NCBI GenBank assembly: GCA_947476405.1
Contig: CANJQG010000009.1
Span: forward strand, 1-54,390
DNA: 54,390 nucleotides
Reading direction: 5' to 3'
Source of the DNA: Thiotrichales bacterium
Lineage (GTDB): Bacteria > Pseudomonadota > Gammaproteobacteria > Francisellales > CACEW01
Shown piece after piece: positions 8,270-16,333 of the stretch. The notes below the pieces were generated by a model that was not told the DNA's origin, ran no database searches, and worked only from the letters and a program-made list of their open reading frames with translations. Made by a program: the position numbers and the translations under genes. Position 1 is the first letter of the stretch, and each line of letters starts with the position of its first letter.

Positions 8270-9657
8270 GCCGCATGACGGCGTCGGGCAGTATACAATA
8301 ATGTGCCCAGGAGCACTAAGATAATTGGCCCACCCACCAATTCAGATTCATAAACAAAGAGGGCGTGTGGCGTCATGCCGGGTGTGGGAACAAAGCAAAA
8401 TCCAATTCCAAATACGAGGGCAACGAGGGTAAGCGCGCCTAATCCATAGGCGCCGAAATTACCACCTGGAAGGATAAATGATCCTTTTTCGCCTCTTTTT
8501 TTAATCACAAAATAGGCGAAAATCAAAAGCACATACGGTAGAAAATATAAGGCAGTGGTCATCAAGACTAAGACTTGGTACATATCCGCCACGCTGGGTA
8601 AAAGCGTGGTCAGTAAAATCACAGCTGTTACAAGAATCGCTTGAAGTAAAAAAGCGTAGATAGGCATATTATGGCGATTGGTTTTTTTAAGCCAAGGAGG
8701 GATGACATTTCCCTCGGTGCATTGGAAAAACATGACAGCCGGCGCGATAATCCAGATCGAGAGGGCGGCAATTTCTGCAAAACTTAAGAGGCTTGCAATG
8801 ATTTCGGTCAGCCAAGTGATGTGTAGGCGTCCGTCAATCAACGCAAAGGTGCTGATTAGGCCTGTTGTTTTTTGAATTTCGGAAGGTGTGGCGATAATGT
8901 TCATGGCGATGGTGCCCAAAGTATAGCAGACAAAAATCAATGCAGCACTGATCATCAAGCCGCGTGGCAATGTGCGATGTGGACTTTTAACAGAAGCCGC
9001 AAAAGTGGGAACCACTTCAAGGCCCGCCATCGCAAACATCAAAATACTTAAGGCAGAGAGATTGCTCATCATTCCTTGTGAGGGGAGTAAATGAGGTAAA
9101 GAAAAAGAAGTCATGCTATGATGAAAATAGATCAATGAAAATCCACCCAGCGTAATCAATAAGAGGACCGGAATCAAGCTGCCGATGATTCCGCCTGTTT
9201 CCGTCAACCATTTGCTGACTTTTAACCCACCCAATAAAGCTAAAGTTAAAGCCCAGAAAACGACAATCACGACAATGGTGACAAAGCGTTCGTTGTTAGC
9301 TAATTCAGGTCGAAATAAAGCATAGGCGAAATTAGATGCAAAAAAAGTCAAAATGGCAGGATAATAAAAGAAATTCACCACCCAGTAACACCAGGCACTG
9401 ATAAACGCGGCTTCTTTCCCTAATCCGTGTTTGATCCAGGCGTACATGCCGCCCGCTTCGGGATAGAGATTAGAAAGCTCTGCAATAATCAAGGCAAACG
9501 GTAGGAAAAAACAAAGGGCGCCAATCAGCCAAAAAAGGAGAGAGGAGGGGCCCATTCCTGCAGCAACAGGAATCCACCGAATTCCAAGATTGGCAAAAAA
9601 GCTCATTAGAACGACATCTTTTAAACCTAAAATTCGTTTTGGGTCGTCTGTTTTCAT
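8266..9657 (-). CDS. APC-family amino-acid permease
   Basis: This is an inner-membrane amino-acid permease or antiporter of the APC superfamily with about 12 hydrophobic segments over 463 residues. Typical features are the cytoplasmic N-terminus leading into the first helix, and the sequence LSNLYPEAGGMYAWIKHGLGKEAAF, which matches the helix 2-3 loop of amino-acid/polyamine transporters (YP..GG.Y.W). The chosen start is the ATG at 9657 because AAGGAT lies six bases upstream. An upstream in-frame ATG at 9705 would overlap the preceding gene. It is co-directional with the hemolysin III gene 10 nt upstream. Substrate cannot be told from sequence. It is related to the second permease at 33.3 kb. 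Confidence 0.85.
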   Translation of the reverse strand: MKTDDPKRILGLKDVVLMSFFANLGIRWIPVAAGMGPSSLLFWLIGALCFFLPFALIIAELSNLYPEAGGMYAWIKHGLGKEAAFISAWCYWVVNFFYYPAILTFFASNFAYALFRPELANNERFVTIVVIVVFWALTLALLGGLKVSKWLTETGGIIGSLIPVLLLITLGGFSLIYFHHSMTSFSLPHLLPSQGMMSNLSALSILMFAMAGLEVVPTFAASVKSPHRTLPRGLMISAALIFVCYTLGTIAMNIIATPSEIQKTTGLISTFALIDGRLHITWLTEIIASLLSFAEIAALSIWIIAPAVMFFQCTEGNVIPPWLKKTNRHNMPIYAFLLQAILVTAVILLTTLLPSVADMYQVLVLMTTALYFLPYVLLIFAYFVIKKRGEKGSFILPGGNFGAYGLGALTLVALVFGIGFCFVPTPGMTPHALFVYESELVGGPIILVLLGTLLYTARRRHAA

Positions 9658-9667
9658 AAAATTATCC

Positions 9668-10336
9668 TTAAATAACGTAATAGTAAATGCAAATATACTG
9701 TGCAAACCAACCTGCGATCACAAATAAATGCCAGATCGTATGCGCAAAGGGCATGCTTTCCATCAAATAAAATAGGACACCTGTGGTGTAAAGGATGCCA
9801 CCGAGTAGCAGCCAAAAAAAGCCGATCATGGGAAGGGCATGAATAATCGGGACCACTGCAATAATGGCCAGCCAGCCCATTAAAATATAGAGAATCGTGG
9901 AGAGTAAATTCATTTTTCCAGTGAATAAAGTTTTGAGCAGAATGCCTACCAGTGCAATGGCCCAAACGACAGCAAATAAAGACCAACCCCAGGGGCCCGC
10001 CAGCGTAATTAATGTAAATGGAGTATAAGACCCTGCAATCATCAAAAAAATAGCCATGTGATCCATGATATGTAAAAAGTGCTTATACTTGTGATTCAGT
10101 GTGTAGTGATAGGCTGCTGAAATCAGGAAGGTGAGCATTGAGCAGAGGCCATAGACAATGCAGGCGTTAAGCGTGGTCTGAGTGTGAGGGAATTGTTCTA
10201 GGCGCCGGAGTAATAAAAAAAAGCAGAGAGCGGCAATGAGGAAAGCCACAAAATGCGTTAGACTATCTGCGATTTCTTCCTGGCGAAACCAGGTGTGTTT
10301 GCAAGACTGATGTGAGCATTGTTGAAAAAGATGCAT
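9668..10336 (-). CDS. Hemolysin III (PAQR/TrhA-like) membrane protein
   Basis: This 222-residue polytopic protein has seven predicted membrane segments and the family signatures SAAYHYT, HIMDHMAIFLMIAGSYTPF and a late HTIWHLFVI. The conserved His and Asp residues in these motifs form the metal site of the PAQR fold. Bacterial members (TrhA, YqfA) are inner-membrane proteins implicated in membrane-fluidity homeostasis. The name hemolysin III is historical and does not establish lytic activity. It heads a two-gene unit with the APC permease. The predicted promoter places the transcription start only one or two bases before the ATG, so the message may be leaderless; no Shine-Dalgarno is visible. 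Confidence 0.88.
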   Translation of the reverse strand: MHLFQQCSHQSCKHTWFRQEEIADSLTHFVAFLIAALCFFLLLRRLEQFPHTQTTLNACIVYGLCSMLTFLISAAYHYTLNHKYKHFLHIMDHMAIFLMIAGSYTPFTLITLAGPWGWSLFAVVWAIALVGILLKTLFTGKMNLLSTILYILMGWLAIIAVVPIIHALPMIGFFWLLLGGILYTTGVLFYLMESMPFAHTIWHLFVIAGWFAQYICIYYYVI

Positions 10337-10344
10337 AATCTAGG

Positions 10345-10372
10345 ATTGTATGGAACGGCCCCTTATTGTAAA
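10345..10372 (-). promoter_or_regulatory. Promoter of the hemolysin III-permease unit
   Basis: On the minus strand TTTACA (10367-10372) and TACAAT (10345-10350) are 16 bp apart. The element overlaps the plus-strand tyrS promoter, and predicted transcription would begin almost at the start codon (10336). Confidence 0.55.
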
Positions 10373-10374
10373 CT
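10346..10374 (+). promoter_or_regulatory. Putative tyrS promoter
   Basis: TTGTAT (10346-10351) and TAAACT (10369-10374) are 17 bp apart. It shares bases with the divergent hemolysin III promoter, so the two genes cannot initiate freely at once. Confidence 0.4.
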
Positions 10375-10408
10375 GTAATGCTTGAAATGTCATCTTTGGA
10401 GTCTTCTT

Positions 10409-11611
10409 TTGTCAGAATTAAATGCAGTTTTAGCCACGCTCATGCGTGGGGCCCATGAAGTGATCCCCGAAGCGGATTTGCTTGCGAAGTTGGCTTTAAA
10501 GCGTCCGCTTAGGATTAAGGCGGGTTTTGATCCTACCGCGCCGGACGTACATTTGGGGCATACAGTTTTATTGAATAAAATGCGTCAATTTCAGGATTTG
10601 GGTCATGAGGTTATTTTTTTAATCGGTGATTTTACCGGAATGATTGGCGATCCCACGGGTAAAAATATCACGCGTAAACCACTGTCGTGTGAAGATGTCA
10701 AAAAAAATGCAGAATCCTACGAGGCACAGGTCGTTAAAATTTTAGATCCCCTTAAAACAAAAGTCCTTTTTAATTCATCCTGGATGAATGCTCTTTCTGC
10801 CGCTGATTTAATTAAATTGGCTTCGACCCATACGGTTGCAAGAATGTTGGAGCGGGATGATTTTCATAAGCGTTATCAGGGTAATCAGTCGATTGCGATT
10901 CATGAGTTTTTATATCCCTTATTGCAAGGGTATGATTCAGTGGCCTTGCAAGCAGATATTGAGCTGGGTGGAACGGATCAAAAATTTAACCTACTCATGG
11001 GGCGTGAATTGCAGCGCCATCATGGGCAGCCTGAGCAAGTGGTGATGACTTTACCGCTTTTGGTGGGATTGGATGGCGTGAACAAAATGTCCAAATCGCT
11101 GGGTAACTACATTGGTATTAACGAGCCTGCAAAAGATATTTTTGGAAAAATAATGTCTATTTCCGATGCATTGATGTGGACTTATTTTGACTTAATTAGC
11201 CTGCGTTCTTCGGCAGAGATTGCTCATTTAAAAGCAGAGGCAGAAACAGGGCGAAATCCGCGAGATATCAAGATTGATTTGGCAATGGAGTTGATCACGC
11301 GTTTCCATTCTAAACAAGATGCAGAGGCAGCGCATCAGGATTTTATCCAACGCTTTACTCAGCAGGAGATTCCAGATGATATCGCAGAGCTTAGTCTGGA
11401 TTTAAAGGCGGGAATAGGGCTTTCAGCATTGTTAAAGCAGGTGGGTTTAGTCTCAACGACTTCGGATGGATATCGGATGATTGAGCAGGGCGCAGTCAAA
11501 GCGAATGGCGAAAAAATCACAGATAAAAAATGCGAAATGCACCTCCAATTTGGAGAGGTATTGGTTCTCCAAGTTGGAAGGCGCAGATTTATTAAACTAA
11601 TTGGTGTTTAA
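10409..11611 (+). CDS. tyrS: Tyrosyl-tRNA synthetase
   Basis: TyrS is a class I synthetase that charges tRNA-Tyr. HIGH appears as HLGH in PDVHLGHTVLLNK and the second signature as KMSKSLGN. A C-terminal S4-like RNA-binding domain ends the protein (MIEQGAVKANGEKITDKK). I chose the TTG at 10409 (400 residues) because GGAG lies seven bases upstream and the resulting N-terminus (SELNAVLATLMRG) resembles the family. The frame is open a little further upstream to a TTG at 10382, and an ATG at 10442 is a shorter alternative. The stop overlaps that of the convergent recombinase-like gene. Confidence 0.94.
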   Translation: MSELNAVLATLMRGAHEVIPEADLLAKLALKRPLRIKAGFDPTAPDVHLGHTVLLNKMRQFQDLGHEVIFLIGDFTGMIGDPTGKNITRKPLSCEDVKKNAESYEAQVVKILDPLKTKVLFNSSWMNALSAADLIKLASTHTVARMLERDDFHKRYQGNQSIAIHEFLYPLLQGYDSVALQADIELGGTDQKFNLLMGRELQRHHGQPEQVVMTLPLLVGLDGVNKMSKSLGNYIGINEPAKDIFGKIMSISDALMWTYFDLISLRSSAEIAHLKAEAETGRNPRDIKIDLAMELITRFHSKQDAEAAHQDFIQRFTQQEIPDDIAELSLDLKAGIGLSALLKQVGLVSTTSDGYRMIEQGAVKANGEKITDKKCEMHLQFGEVLVLQVGRRRFIKLIGV

Positions 11612-12240
11612 TGGTGAAGCACTTCTTCTGCGACTGCATCGGTTGTGCGATTTTCTTTACGATCTAACCAATCGTATAAAGTCTGAGGATGGCAATCAAC
11701 CAATTTTGCAATGGATGCTTTGCTGATCCCTAGAGTCAGATATTTTTCGATTTCGGTGCGGAACTTGTCTAATTTCAAGCTTTTGTTTCCGCGACCTTTT
11801 GGGCGGCCCAAAGGTAAGCCGGCTGCTTTGCGACGTGCCAAAGCTTGAGAGGTCCGCTTGGATACGAAGTCACTTTCGATTTTGCTGATAATGCTTAGCA
11901 AATGCTGAGTGTTGATTTCAACGGTGTCGTTATTCACTTGTACATTGTATTTGACAAAATGAATCGCTACTTTGCGATTGGCTGCTGCGTTTAAAATTTC
12001 CAACATTTGTGAGGTGGAGCAGGCAATATGGCTTGCTTCAAATAAAATAATGGTATCGCCTGCTACGGAATTTTTAATTAAATCATGGATTGGGCGTTCG
12101 GTCCAATGTAATTTGCTGGGATTGGTATCCTCAACAGTGCGATCCGATTTCATTTGATTGTTTTTGAGGTATTGATTGATTTCACGTTGTTCGTGACTAA
12201 TGTTTGCGCTTTCTTTATGAATATAAATAGTGCAGCTCAT
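11608..12240 (-). CDS. Degenerate serine-recombinase (resolvase)-like DNA-binding protein
   Basis: The 210-residue protein has the overall plan of small serine recombinases. There is an N-terminal catalytic-type domain (1-105), the long E helix (LLSIISKIESDFVSKRTSQAL), the GLPLGRPKGR linker and a C-terminal helix-turn-helix (LGISKASIAKLVDCHPQTLYDWL). Key catalytic parts are gone. The R-V-S-T-x-x-Q loop is replaced by HKESANISHEQ, and the usual L-D-R-L-x-R segment reads ASHIACS, without either arginine. It is therefore probably unable to recombine DNA and may act as a DNA-binding regulator. AAGGAG precedes the ATG. No transposase or terminal repeat is seen nearby, so it does not look like a transposon resolvase in place. 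Confidence 0.75.
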   Translation of the reverse strand: MSCTIYIHKESANISHEQREINQYLKNNQMKSDRTVEDTNPSKLHWTERPIHDLIKNSVAGDTIILFEASHIACSTSQMLEILNAAANRKVAIHFVKYNVQVNNDTVEINTQHLLSIISKIESDFVSKRTSQALARRKAAGLPLGRPKGRGNKSLKLDKFRTEIEKYLTLGISKASIAKLVDCHPQTLYDWLDRKENRTTDAVAEEVLHH

Positions 12241-12263
12241 TAAAGTTCTCCTTATTTTTGTTT

Positions 12264-12291
12264 AGTATATCGGCGTAAGTTAAAATATTAA
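12264..12291 (-). promoter_or_regulatory. Putative promoter of the recombinase-like gene
   Basis: On the minus strand TTAATA (12286-12291) and TATACT (12264-12269) are 16 bp apart, ahead of AAGGAG and the ATG at 12240. An inverted repeat covers the -35. Confidence 0.4.
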
Positions 12292-12293
12292 CT
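12278..12293. promoter_or_regulatory. Inverted repeat, candidate operator
   Basis: AGTTAA and TTAACT arms flank four bases and overlap the -35 of the recombinase-like gene. The position suits autoregulation by the encoded HTH protein. This is inferred from position only. Confidence 0.4.
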
Positions 12294-12310
12294 GGTTTCG
12301 ATTATAATAC

Positions 12311-12326
12311 ATTTTTTATAAAAAAT
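12311..12326. repeat. 16-bp perfect AT palindrome
   Basis: A perfect palindrome of a T6 and an A6 run around AT lies between the phospholipase D stop and the recombinase-like promoter. It may be a weak terminator for the upstream minus-strand gene or simply AT-rich DNA. Confidence 0.35.
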
Positions 12327-12336
12327 AAAGCTTTTT

Positions 12337-12891
12337 TTACTTTTCGTTCAAAATAGTGTGATGAATCAGTTGTGATTGTTCTTCTCGACTGTTCCAGTTG
12401 CTTAAGTATTCTTGCGCTAAGGGGGCGTTTTGAATAATGATCATGTTCTCCGCATTTTTATTTTGAGCGGCATAGGTGAAGTTGTAGGAGCCGGTTTCCA
12501 CTATCGCATCATCGATAATCATGACTTTATTATGCGCAATAACCACTTGATTATCATTGTAGAGTGTAATCCCTGCTTTTTGTAGATAGCCTGCGACAGA
12601 AAAGTGAGCGCCATCAAATTGGGTTTTATCCAAAATAATTTTGACATCAATTCCGCGTTGTGCAGCTTTTACTAAAGCCTTGGCGATTTTGTAAGAAGTA
12701 AAGCTGTAGGCTTGTACCTCAATGCTTTTTTGCGCAGCATTAATTTGATTGATGAGGAGGCTGGCGCAATCTTCTCCTGGGGTAAAGCAGACTTGTATTT
12801 GCGTTTTTCCATCGCTGCTGGTTAGGGTTTCTGGTGAGCGTGAGCAGGCGTTGAGGAAGAGAAGGGTGATTAAAATCAGGCTGAGGCGCAT
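12337..12891 (-). CDS. Phospholipase D/Nuc-family lipoprotein, single HKD motif
   Basis: This 184-residue protein belongs to the phospholipase D superfamily, in the short Nuc-like branch that carries one HKD motif and works as a dimer. The motif is seen as HNKVMIIDDAIVETGSYNFT near residues 118-137. The N-terminus is a lipoprotein signal (LILITLLFLNAC) with a lipobox LNAC at Cys16, so it should be anchored in the envelope facing the periplasm or outside. Members include the endonuclease Nuc and cardiolipin-synthase-like enzymes. The short one-motif form favours a nuclease or phosphodiesterase, but the substrate cannot be read from sequence. It has its own strong promoter and is transcribed away from adk. 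Confidence 0.85.
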   Translation of the reverse strand: MRLSLILITLLFLNACSRSPETLTSSDGKTQIQVCFTPGEDCASLLINQINAAQKSIEVQAYSFTSYKIAKALVKAAQRGIDVKIILDKTQFDGAHFSVAGYLQKAGITLYNDNQVVIAHNKVMIIDDAIVETGSYNFTYAAQNKNAENMIIIQNAPLAQEYLSNWNSREEQSQLIHHTILNEK

Positions 12892-12921
12892 GGGTGAAGA
12901 TCCGTTTTTAGAGTGGTTTAT

Positions 12922-12950
12922 ATTTTATTCAGTTATGATCGGGGTGTCAA
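12922..12950 (-). promoter_or_regulatory. Strong sigma-70 promoter of the phospholipase D gene
   Basis: On the minus strand TTGACA (12945-12950, perfect) and TAAAAT (12922-12927) are exactly 17 bp apart. The ATG at 12891 follows after a short leader. Confidence 0.7.
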
Positions 12951-13028
12951 GGTCGCATCTCAATAAATTTTGTGTTAGAATTCGATAAGGATAGAACAGA
13001 AATGATTCATGCTAAGGATTTTAAGCGG

Positions 13029-13676
13029 ATGAGAGTTATTTTATTGGGGCCGCCAGGTGCGGGTAAAGGGACACAGGCACAGTTTTTGTTGGATCAACTT
13101 AAGATTCCGCAAATTTCGACGGGTGATATGTTGCGCTCTGCGGTTAAAGCAGGCACGCCACTAGGGCTGCAAGTTAAAGAAATCATGGAGGCGGGTGGTC
13201 TGGTTCCGGATGATTTGATGATTGTCTTAGTTCAGAATCGCGTTGCTTTGAATGATTGTAAAAATGGTTTTTTGCTGGATGGATTCCCGCGTACACTTGC
13301 CCAGGCGCATGCTTTGCGTGAACATGGAATTCATATTGATATGTTGATTGAATTGCGTGTTGATTTTGAAGAAGTGGTCCATCGTATCAGCGGGCGTCGC
13401 GTCCATGCCGCTTCGGGCCGAACCTATCATGTTGATTATCATCCGCCTAAAATAGTGGGATTAGATGATGAAACGGGTGAGACTTTAATTCAACGCCGTG
13501 ATGATCAAGAAGAAACAGTCCGTAATCGCTTAAAAATTTATGAAGATCAAACCCAGCCTTTGGTTACCTATTATCAGGATCTTGCGAAGCGTCATCCCAA
13601 AGAATTACGCTATGTAGTTGTGAATGGCATGCAAAGTGTGACTGAAGTTCGTGCTGAGATTCTTAAAGCGTTATGA
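13029..13676 (+). CDS. adk: Adenylate kinase
   Basis: Adk interconverts ATP plus AMP and two ADP. From the ATG at 13029 the protein begins MRVILLG and is 215 residues, the size of the long-LID form in Proteobacteria. The P-loop GPPGAGKGT covers residues 7-15. The LID domain (GRRVHAASGRTYHVDYHPP) has no Cys4 zinc site, as is usual in Gram-negatives, and DDQEETVRNRL follows. The frame is open upstream, with an ATG at 13002 that also has a purine-rich AAGGA in front. The family alignment decides for 13029. The stop overlaps the rsmD start in an ATGA junction. Confidence 0.95.
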   Translation: MRVILLGPPGAGKGTQAQFLLDQLKIPQISTGDMLRSAVKAGTPLGLQVKEIMEAGGLVPDDLMIVLVQNRVALNDCKNGFLLDGFPRTLAQAHALREHGIHIDMLIELRVDFEEVVHRISGRRVHAASGRTYHVDYHPPKIVGLDDETGETLIQRRDDQEETVRNRLKIYEDQTQPLVTYYQDLAKRHPKELRYVVVNGMQSVTEVRAEILKAL

Positions 13677-14227
13677 ATGAAGTCAGAATTATCGCGGGCA
13701 GTTTGCGTGGACGAAAAATCCATTTTCAAGCTGTAAATGGACTGCGCCCTACTTTAGATCGTGTTCGTGAGACGCTTTTTAATTGGCTGATGTTTAAGAT
13801 TCGCGATGCCGTCTGCCTGGATGCCTTTTCAGGAAGTGGTGCTTTGGGTTTTGAAGCGTTGTCCCGTGGTGCTGCACAGGTTGACTTTATTGAGCAAAAC
13901 CCGTCTGCGATTTTAGAATTAAATCAGAATCAAAAAAAATTACAGTTAGAAGGCCATAGCCGAATTATTGAAGCTTCAGCCCTGAGTTTTTTGGCGGTTG
14001 CTCCCCCTGAATCCTATGATTTAATTTTTTTAGATCCGCCGTTTCAGGAAAATCTAGTGCAAGAATCATTGCAATTTATTTTAGACTCAGCTATTTTAAA
14101 GCCAGGAGGGGTGGTTTATTTTGAAGCAGAAAAACGCTTGGATTTAGCCCTCAAAGCGCCTTGGATTCTTCATCGACATAAAACAATGGGCGATGTGCAG
14201 TTTGGGTTGTTGGAGATTTTTTGTTAG
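13673..14227 (+). CDS. rsmD: 16S rRNA m2G966 methyltransferase RsmD
   Basis: RsmD methylates N2 of G966 in 16S rRNA on the assembled 30S head. The 184-residue protein shows the family N-terminus (MNEVRIIAGSLRGRKI), the SAM-binding glycine loop LDAFSGSGALG (49-59) and the catalytic LDPPF at 120-124. It overlaps adk by four bases and is probably translated by coupling. In many relatives rsmD sits with ftsY or coaD; here coaD is about 14 kb away, so this neighbourhood has been rearranged. Confidence 0.93.
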   Translation: MNEVRIIAGSLRGRKIHFQAVNGLRPTLDRVRETLFNWLMFKIRDAVCLDAFSGSGALGFEALSRGAAQVDFIEQNPSAILELNQNQKKLQLEGHSRIIEASALSFLAVAPPESYDLIFLDPPFQENLVQESLQFILDSAILKPGGVVYFEAEKRLDLALKAPWILHRHKTMGDVQFGLLEIFC

Positions 14228-14230
14228 AAT
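14202..14230 (+). promoter_or_regulatory. Possible promoter of the fimV-like gene
   Basis: TTGGGT (14202-14207) and TAGAAT (14225-14230) are 17 bp apart, spanning the end of rsmD, 32 bp before the next ATG. Confidence 0.35.
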
Positions 14231-14261
14231 GAATCAATCAAACGGAATATAGGTTAATTCA

Positions 14262-15365
14262 ATGCGTCGAATTTTACAAATGACCGCTTTAGGTTTGGGG
14301 CTAGCCCTTTGTCTTCCCGTCTTTGCCTGGCAGGATATTGTGGTGAAAAAAACGGACACCCTAAATGCTTTAGCTGTTAAATATCGTCCTGCAAACGTAT
14401 CGACTATGGATATGGTGATTGCGATTCGTCATGCCAATCCAGAGCTTGTTTCTCATGCCTTAAGGGCGAGTATGCATTTGCGTATTCCGACGACTGGAGC
14501 GGAAGTGAGGCAGGCTATTACAAGCAAGGCTCAGCATATTCAATCCAAAGAAAAGCCAAAATCAGCGACAAAATTGACCTTAAAAGCAAGTGCCGCGGCA
14601 CCGGTCAAAGCGATACCTCATGATCCTGCGCTGCTCGCAAAAATGAATGCAGATAAGCTGACCATTGCGAGTCTTCAGGAGGGGATCAATAGCCAAATTC
14701 AAACAATTCAATCTGATCAGGCGCAAATTACGGATTTAACCGCTAAGTTAGCCCTGGCGAATCAAGCGGCTTCTTCTGTTGAATCAACTGAAAAAACAAC
14801 GCAGCAATGGGCGTTTGGCGATTTATTTTTCCCTATTTTTGTGGTCACTTTATTTTTATACTTGCGGCTTAAGCGAAAATATAAAGCCAAAATGCATCAG
14901 CATGTGCCGCATGTGCCGCATGTGCCGCATGTATCCGTGCCTTCGGCTGGGCCATGTGAGCCTAATTTTACGGGTGCGTCCCTGGATCAAGCTGTTGAGT
15001 CTTCTGAGCCAGACTTGCTGAAGGGCGAGGCTACAGATTGGCAGCAAGTGGAATTGGATATTCCTGAGAGTGATGTCCCCATTCAAGCCAATATTCGCCT
15101 CGAACCCTTATTGACGACAGAGGAAAAAGAAGAATTAGTGGGGGAGCAGCAAAACATCATCAATGCCATCAGTAATGATCACGAAAATATTGATTGGCAC
15201 ATGGCTTTGCTAGAATTTTATACCAAGACGAATAACGAAAATGGCTATCAGCGTCATTATCAAAATATGTTGCGCAGTGGTCTGATGCGGGAAGGTGATC
15301 GTTTATGGGAAACGGTTCGTAAAATTTATCTGAACCATTGGGTTTATCGTACGGAGGGAGTTTAA
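14262..15365 (+). CDS. FimV-like LysM/membrane protein
   Basis: The 367-residue protein has a signal peptide (RILQMTALGLGLALCLPVFAW), then a LysM-like FimV N-terminal domain (DTLNALAVKYRP, MVIAIRHANPELV, MHLRIPT). A coiled-coil linker follows (about 130-170). Next is one membrane segment (LFFPIFVVTLFLYLRL, near 186-202), a basic stop-transfer, and an acidic cytoplasmic part. The C-terminus has the FimV domain with a TPR-like helical end (IDWHMALLEFYTKTNNENGY). FimV proteins link peptidoglycan to polar assembly of type II secretion or type IV pili. This one is much shorter than the Pseudomonas protein. A short His-Val-Pro tandem repeat follows the membrane segment. It is immediately upstream of accA, with stop and start overlapping by one base. 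Confidence 0.8.
   Translation: MRRILQMTALGLGLALCLPVFAWQDIVVKKTDTLNALAVKYRPANVSTMDMVIAIRHANPELVSHALRASMHLRIPTTGAEVRQAITSKAQHIQSKEKPKSATKLTLKASAAAPVKAIPHDPALLAKMNADKLTIASLQEGINSQIQTIQSDQAQITDLTAKLALANQAASSVESTEKTTQQWAFGDLFFPIFVVTLFLYLRLKRKYKAKMHQHVPHVPHVPHVSVPSAGPCEPNFTGASLDQAVESSEPDLLKGEATDWQQVELDIPESDVPIQANIRLEPLLTTEEKEELVGEQQNIINAISNDHENIDWHMALLEFYTKTNNENGYQRHYQNMLRSGLMREGDRLWETVRKIYLNHWVYRTEGV
14901..14933 (+). repeat. Tandem 9-bp repeat inside the fimV-like gene
   Basis: CATGTGCCG occurs three times plus a partial copy (CATGTA), encoding His-Val-Pro units just after the membrane segment. Copy number could vary without breaking the frame. Confidence 0.85.
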
Positions 15366-16333
15366 TGCAATTTTTAGATTTTGAACAGCCGATTTTGGAG
15401 CTTGAGAAGCAGATTGAAGCTTTACGCTTAACTGCATCAGCTTCAGAACATCTTAATTTTGATAAAGAAATCATAAAATTAGAGGGGAAGGTTCAAAGTC
15501 TTTCACGTGATATTTTTAAAAATTTATCTGATTGGCAGATGATTCAATTAGCGCGTCATCCGGAGCGTCCTTATACTTTAGATTATATTGCGCATGCGTT
15601 TACGGATTTTGATGAGTTGCATGGAGATCGAAATTTTGGGGATGATGCAGCTATTGTCGGAGGATTGGCACGTCTGGATGGGCAGCCTGTCATGGTAATT
15701 GGGCAGCAAAAAGGCCGTACCACGAAAGAAAAACTTTTCCGTAATTTTGGTATGCCCCATCCTGAGGGCTATCGTAAAGCCTTGCGCTTGATGAAATTGG
15801 CTGAACAGTTTTCTGTTCCCGTGGTGACTTTAATTGATACGCCTGGTGCTTATCCTGGAATTAATGCGGAAGCGCGGGGTCAAAGCGAGGCGATTGCACG
15901 TAATTTGCGTGAAATGTCCGTTTTAAAGGTGCCGATTATTTGTGTGGTGATTGGTGAGGGGTGTTCTGGTGGTGCCCTGGGTATTGGTGTGGGGGATGTT
16001 TTTGTCATGCAGGAATATAGTTATTTTGCAACGATTTCTCCAGAAGGCTGTGCGTCGATTCTTTGGAAAAGTGCTGAGTTCGCACCTCGGGCGGCAGAGA
16101 TTATGGGGATTACGGCTAAAAAATTATTTGCTTTGAAAATGGTGGATCAAGTCATCAAGGAGCCCTTGGGTGGCGCACATCGGAATCATTTTGAAGCCGC
16201 ACAACTCTTAAAAACAGCTATTCTGAATGAATTAAAAAATCTTAATCAGCTTCCGATTGAGGCATTGCTGAGTCAACGCTATGATAAATTAATGAGTTAT
16301 GGTCGCTTTGAAATTAAACCTGCCCTCGTTTAA
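15365..16333 (+). CDS. accA: Acetyl-CoA carboxylase carboxyltransferase alpha subunit
   Basis: AccA, with AccD, transfers the carboxyl group from carboxybiotin to acetyl-CoA in the first step of fatty-acid synthesis. It has 322 residues against 319 in E. coli. The N-terminal helices (MQFLDFEQPILELEKQIEAL) and the crotonase-fold oxyanion-hole regions (DTPGAYPGINAEARGQSEAI, GEGCSGGALGIGVGD) are plain. The start ATG at 15365 overlaps the previous stop and is preceded by GGAGGGAG; the longer open frame upstream is not needed. The 3' end overlaps tilS by 35 nt, the common accA-tilS arrangement of gammaproteobacteria. Confidence 0.96.
   Translation: MQFLDFEQPILELEKQIEALRLTASASEHLNFDKEIIKLEGKVQSLSRDIFKNLSDWQMIQLARHPERPYTLDYIAHAFTDFDELHGDRNFGDDAAIVGGLARLDGQPVMVIGQQKGRTTKEKLFRNFGMPHPEGYRKALRLMKLAEQFSVPVVTLIDTPGAYPGINAEARGQSEAIARNLREMSVLKVPIICVVIGEGCSGGALGIGVGDVFVMQEYSYFATISPEGCASILWKSAEFAPRAAEIMGITAKKLFALKMVDQVIKEPLGGAHRNHFEAAQLLKTAILNELKNLNQLPIEALLSQRYDKLMSYGRFEIKPALV

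Noticed and set aside
11608..12891. Transposon or integron made of the recombinase-like gene and the phospholipase D gene
   Set aside because: There are no terminal repeats, no transposase and no attachment-like sites, and the recombinase-like protein lacks catalytic residues.
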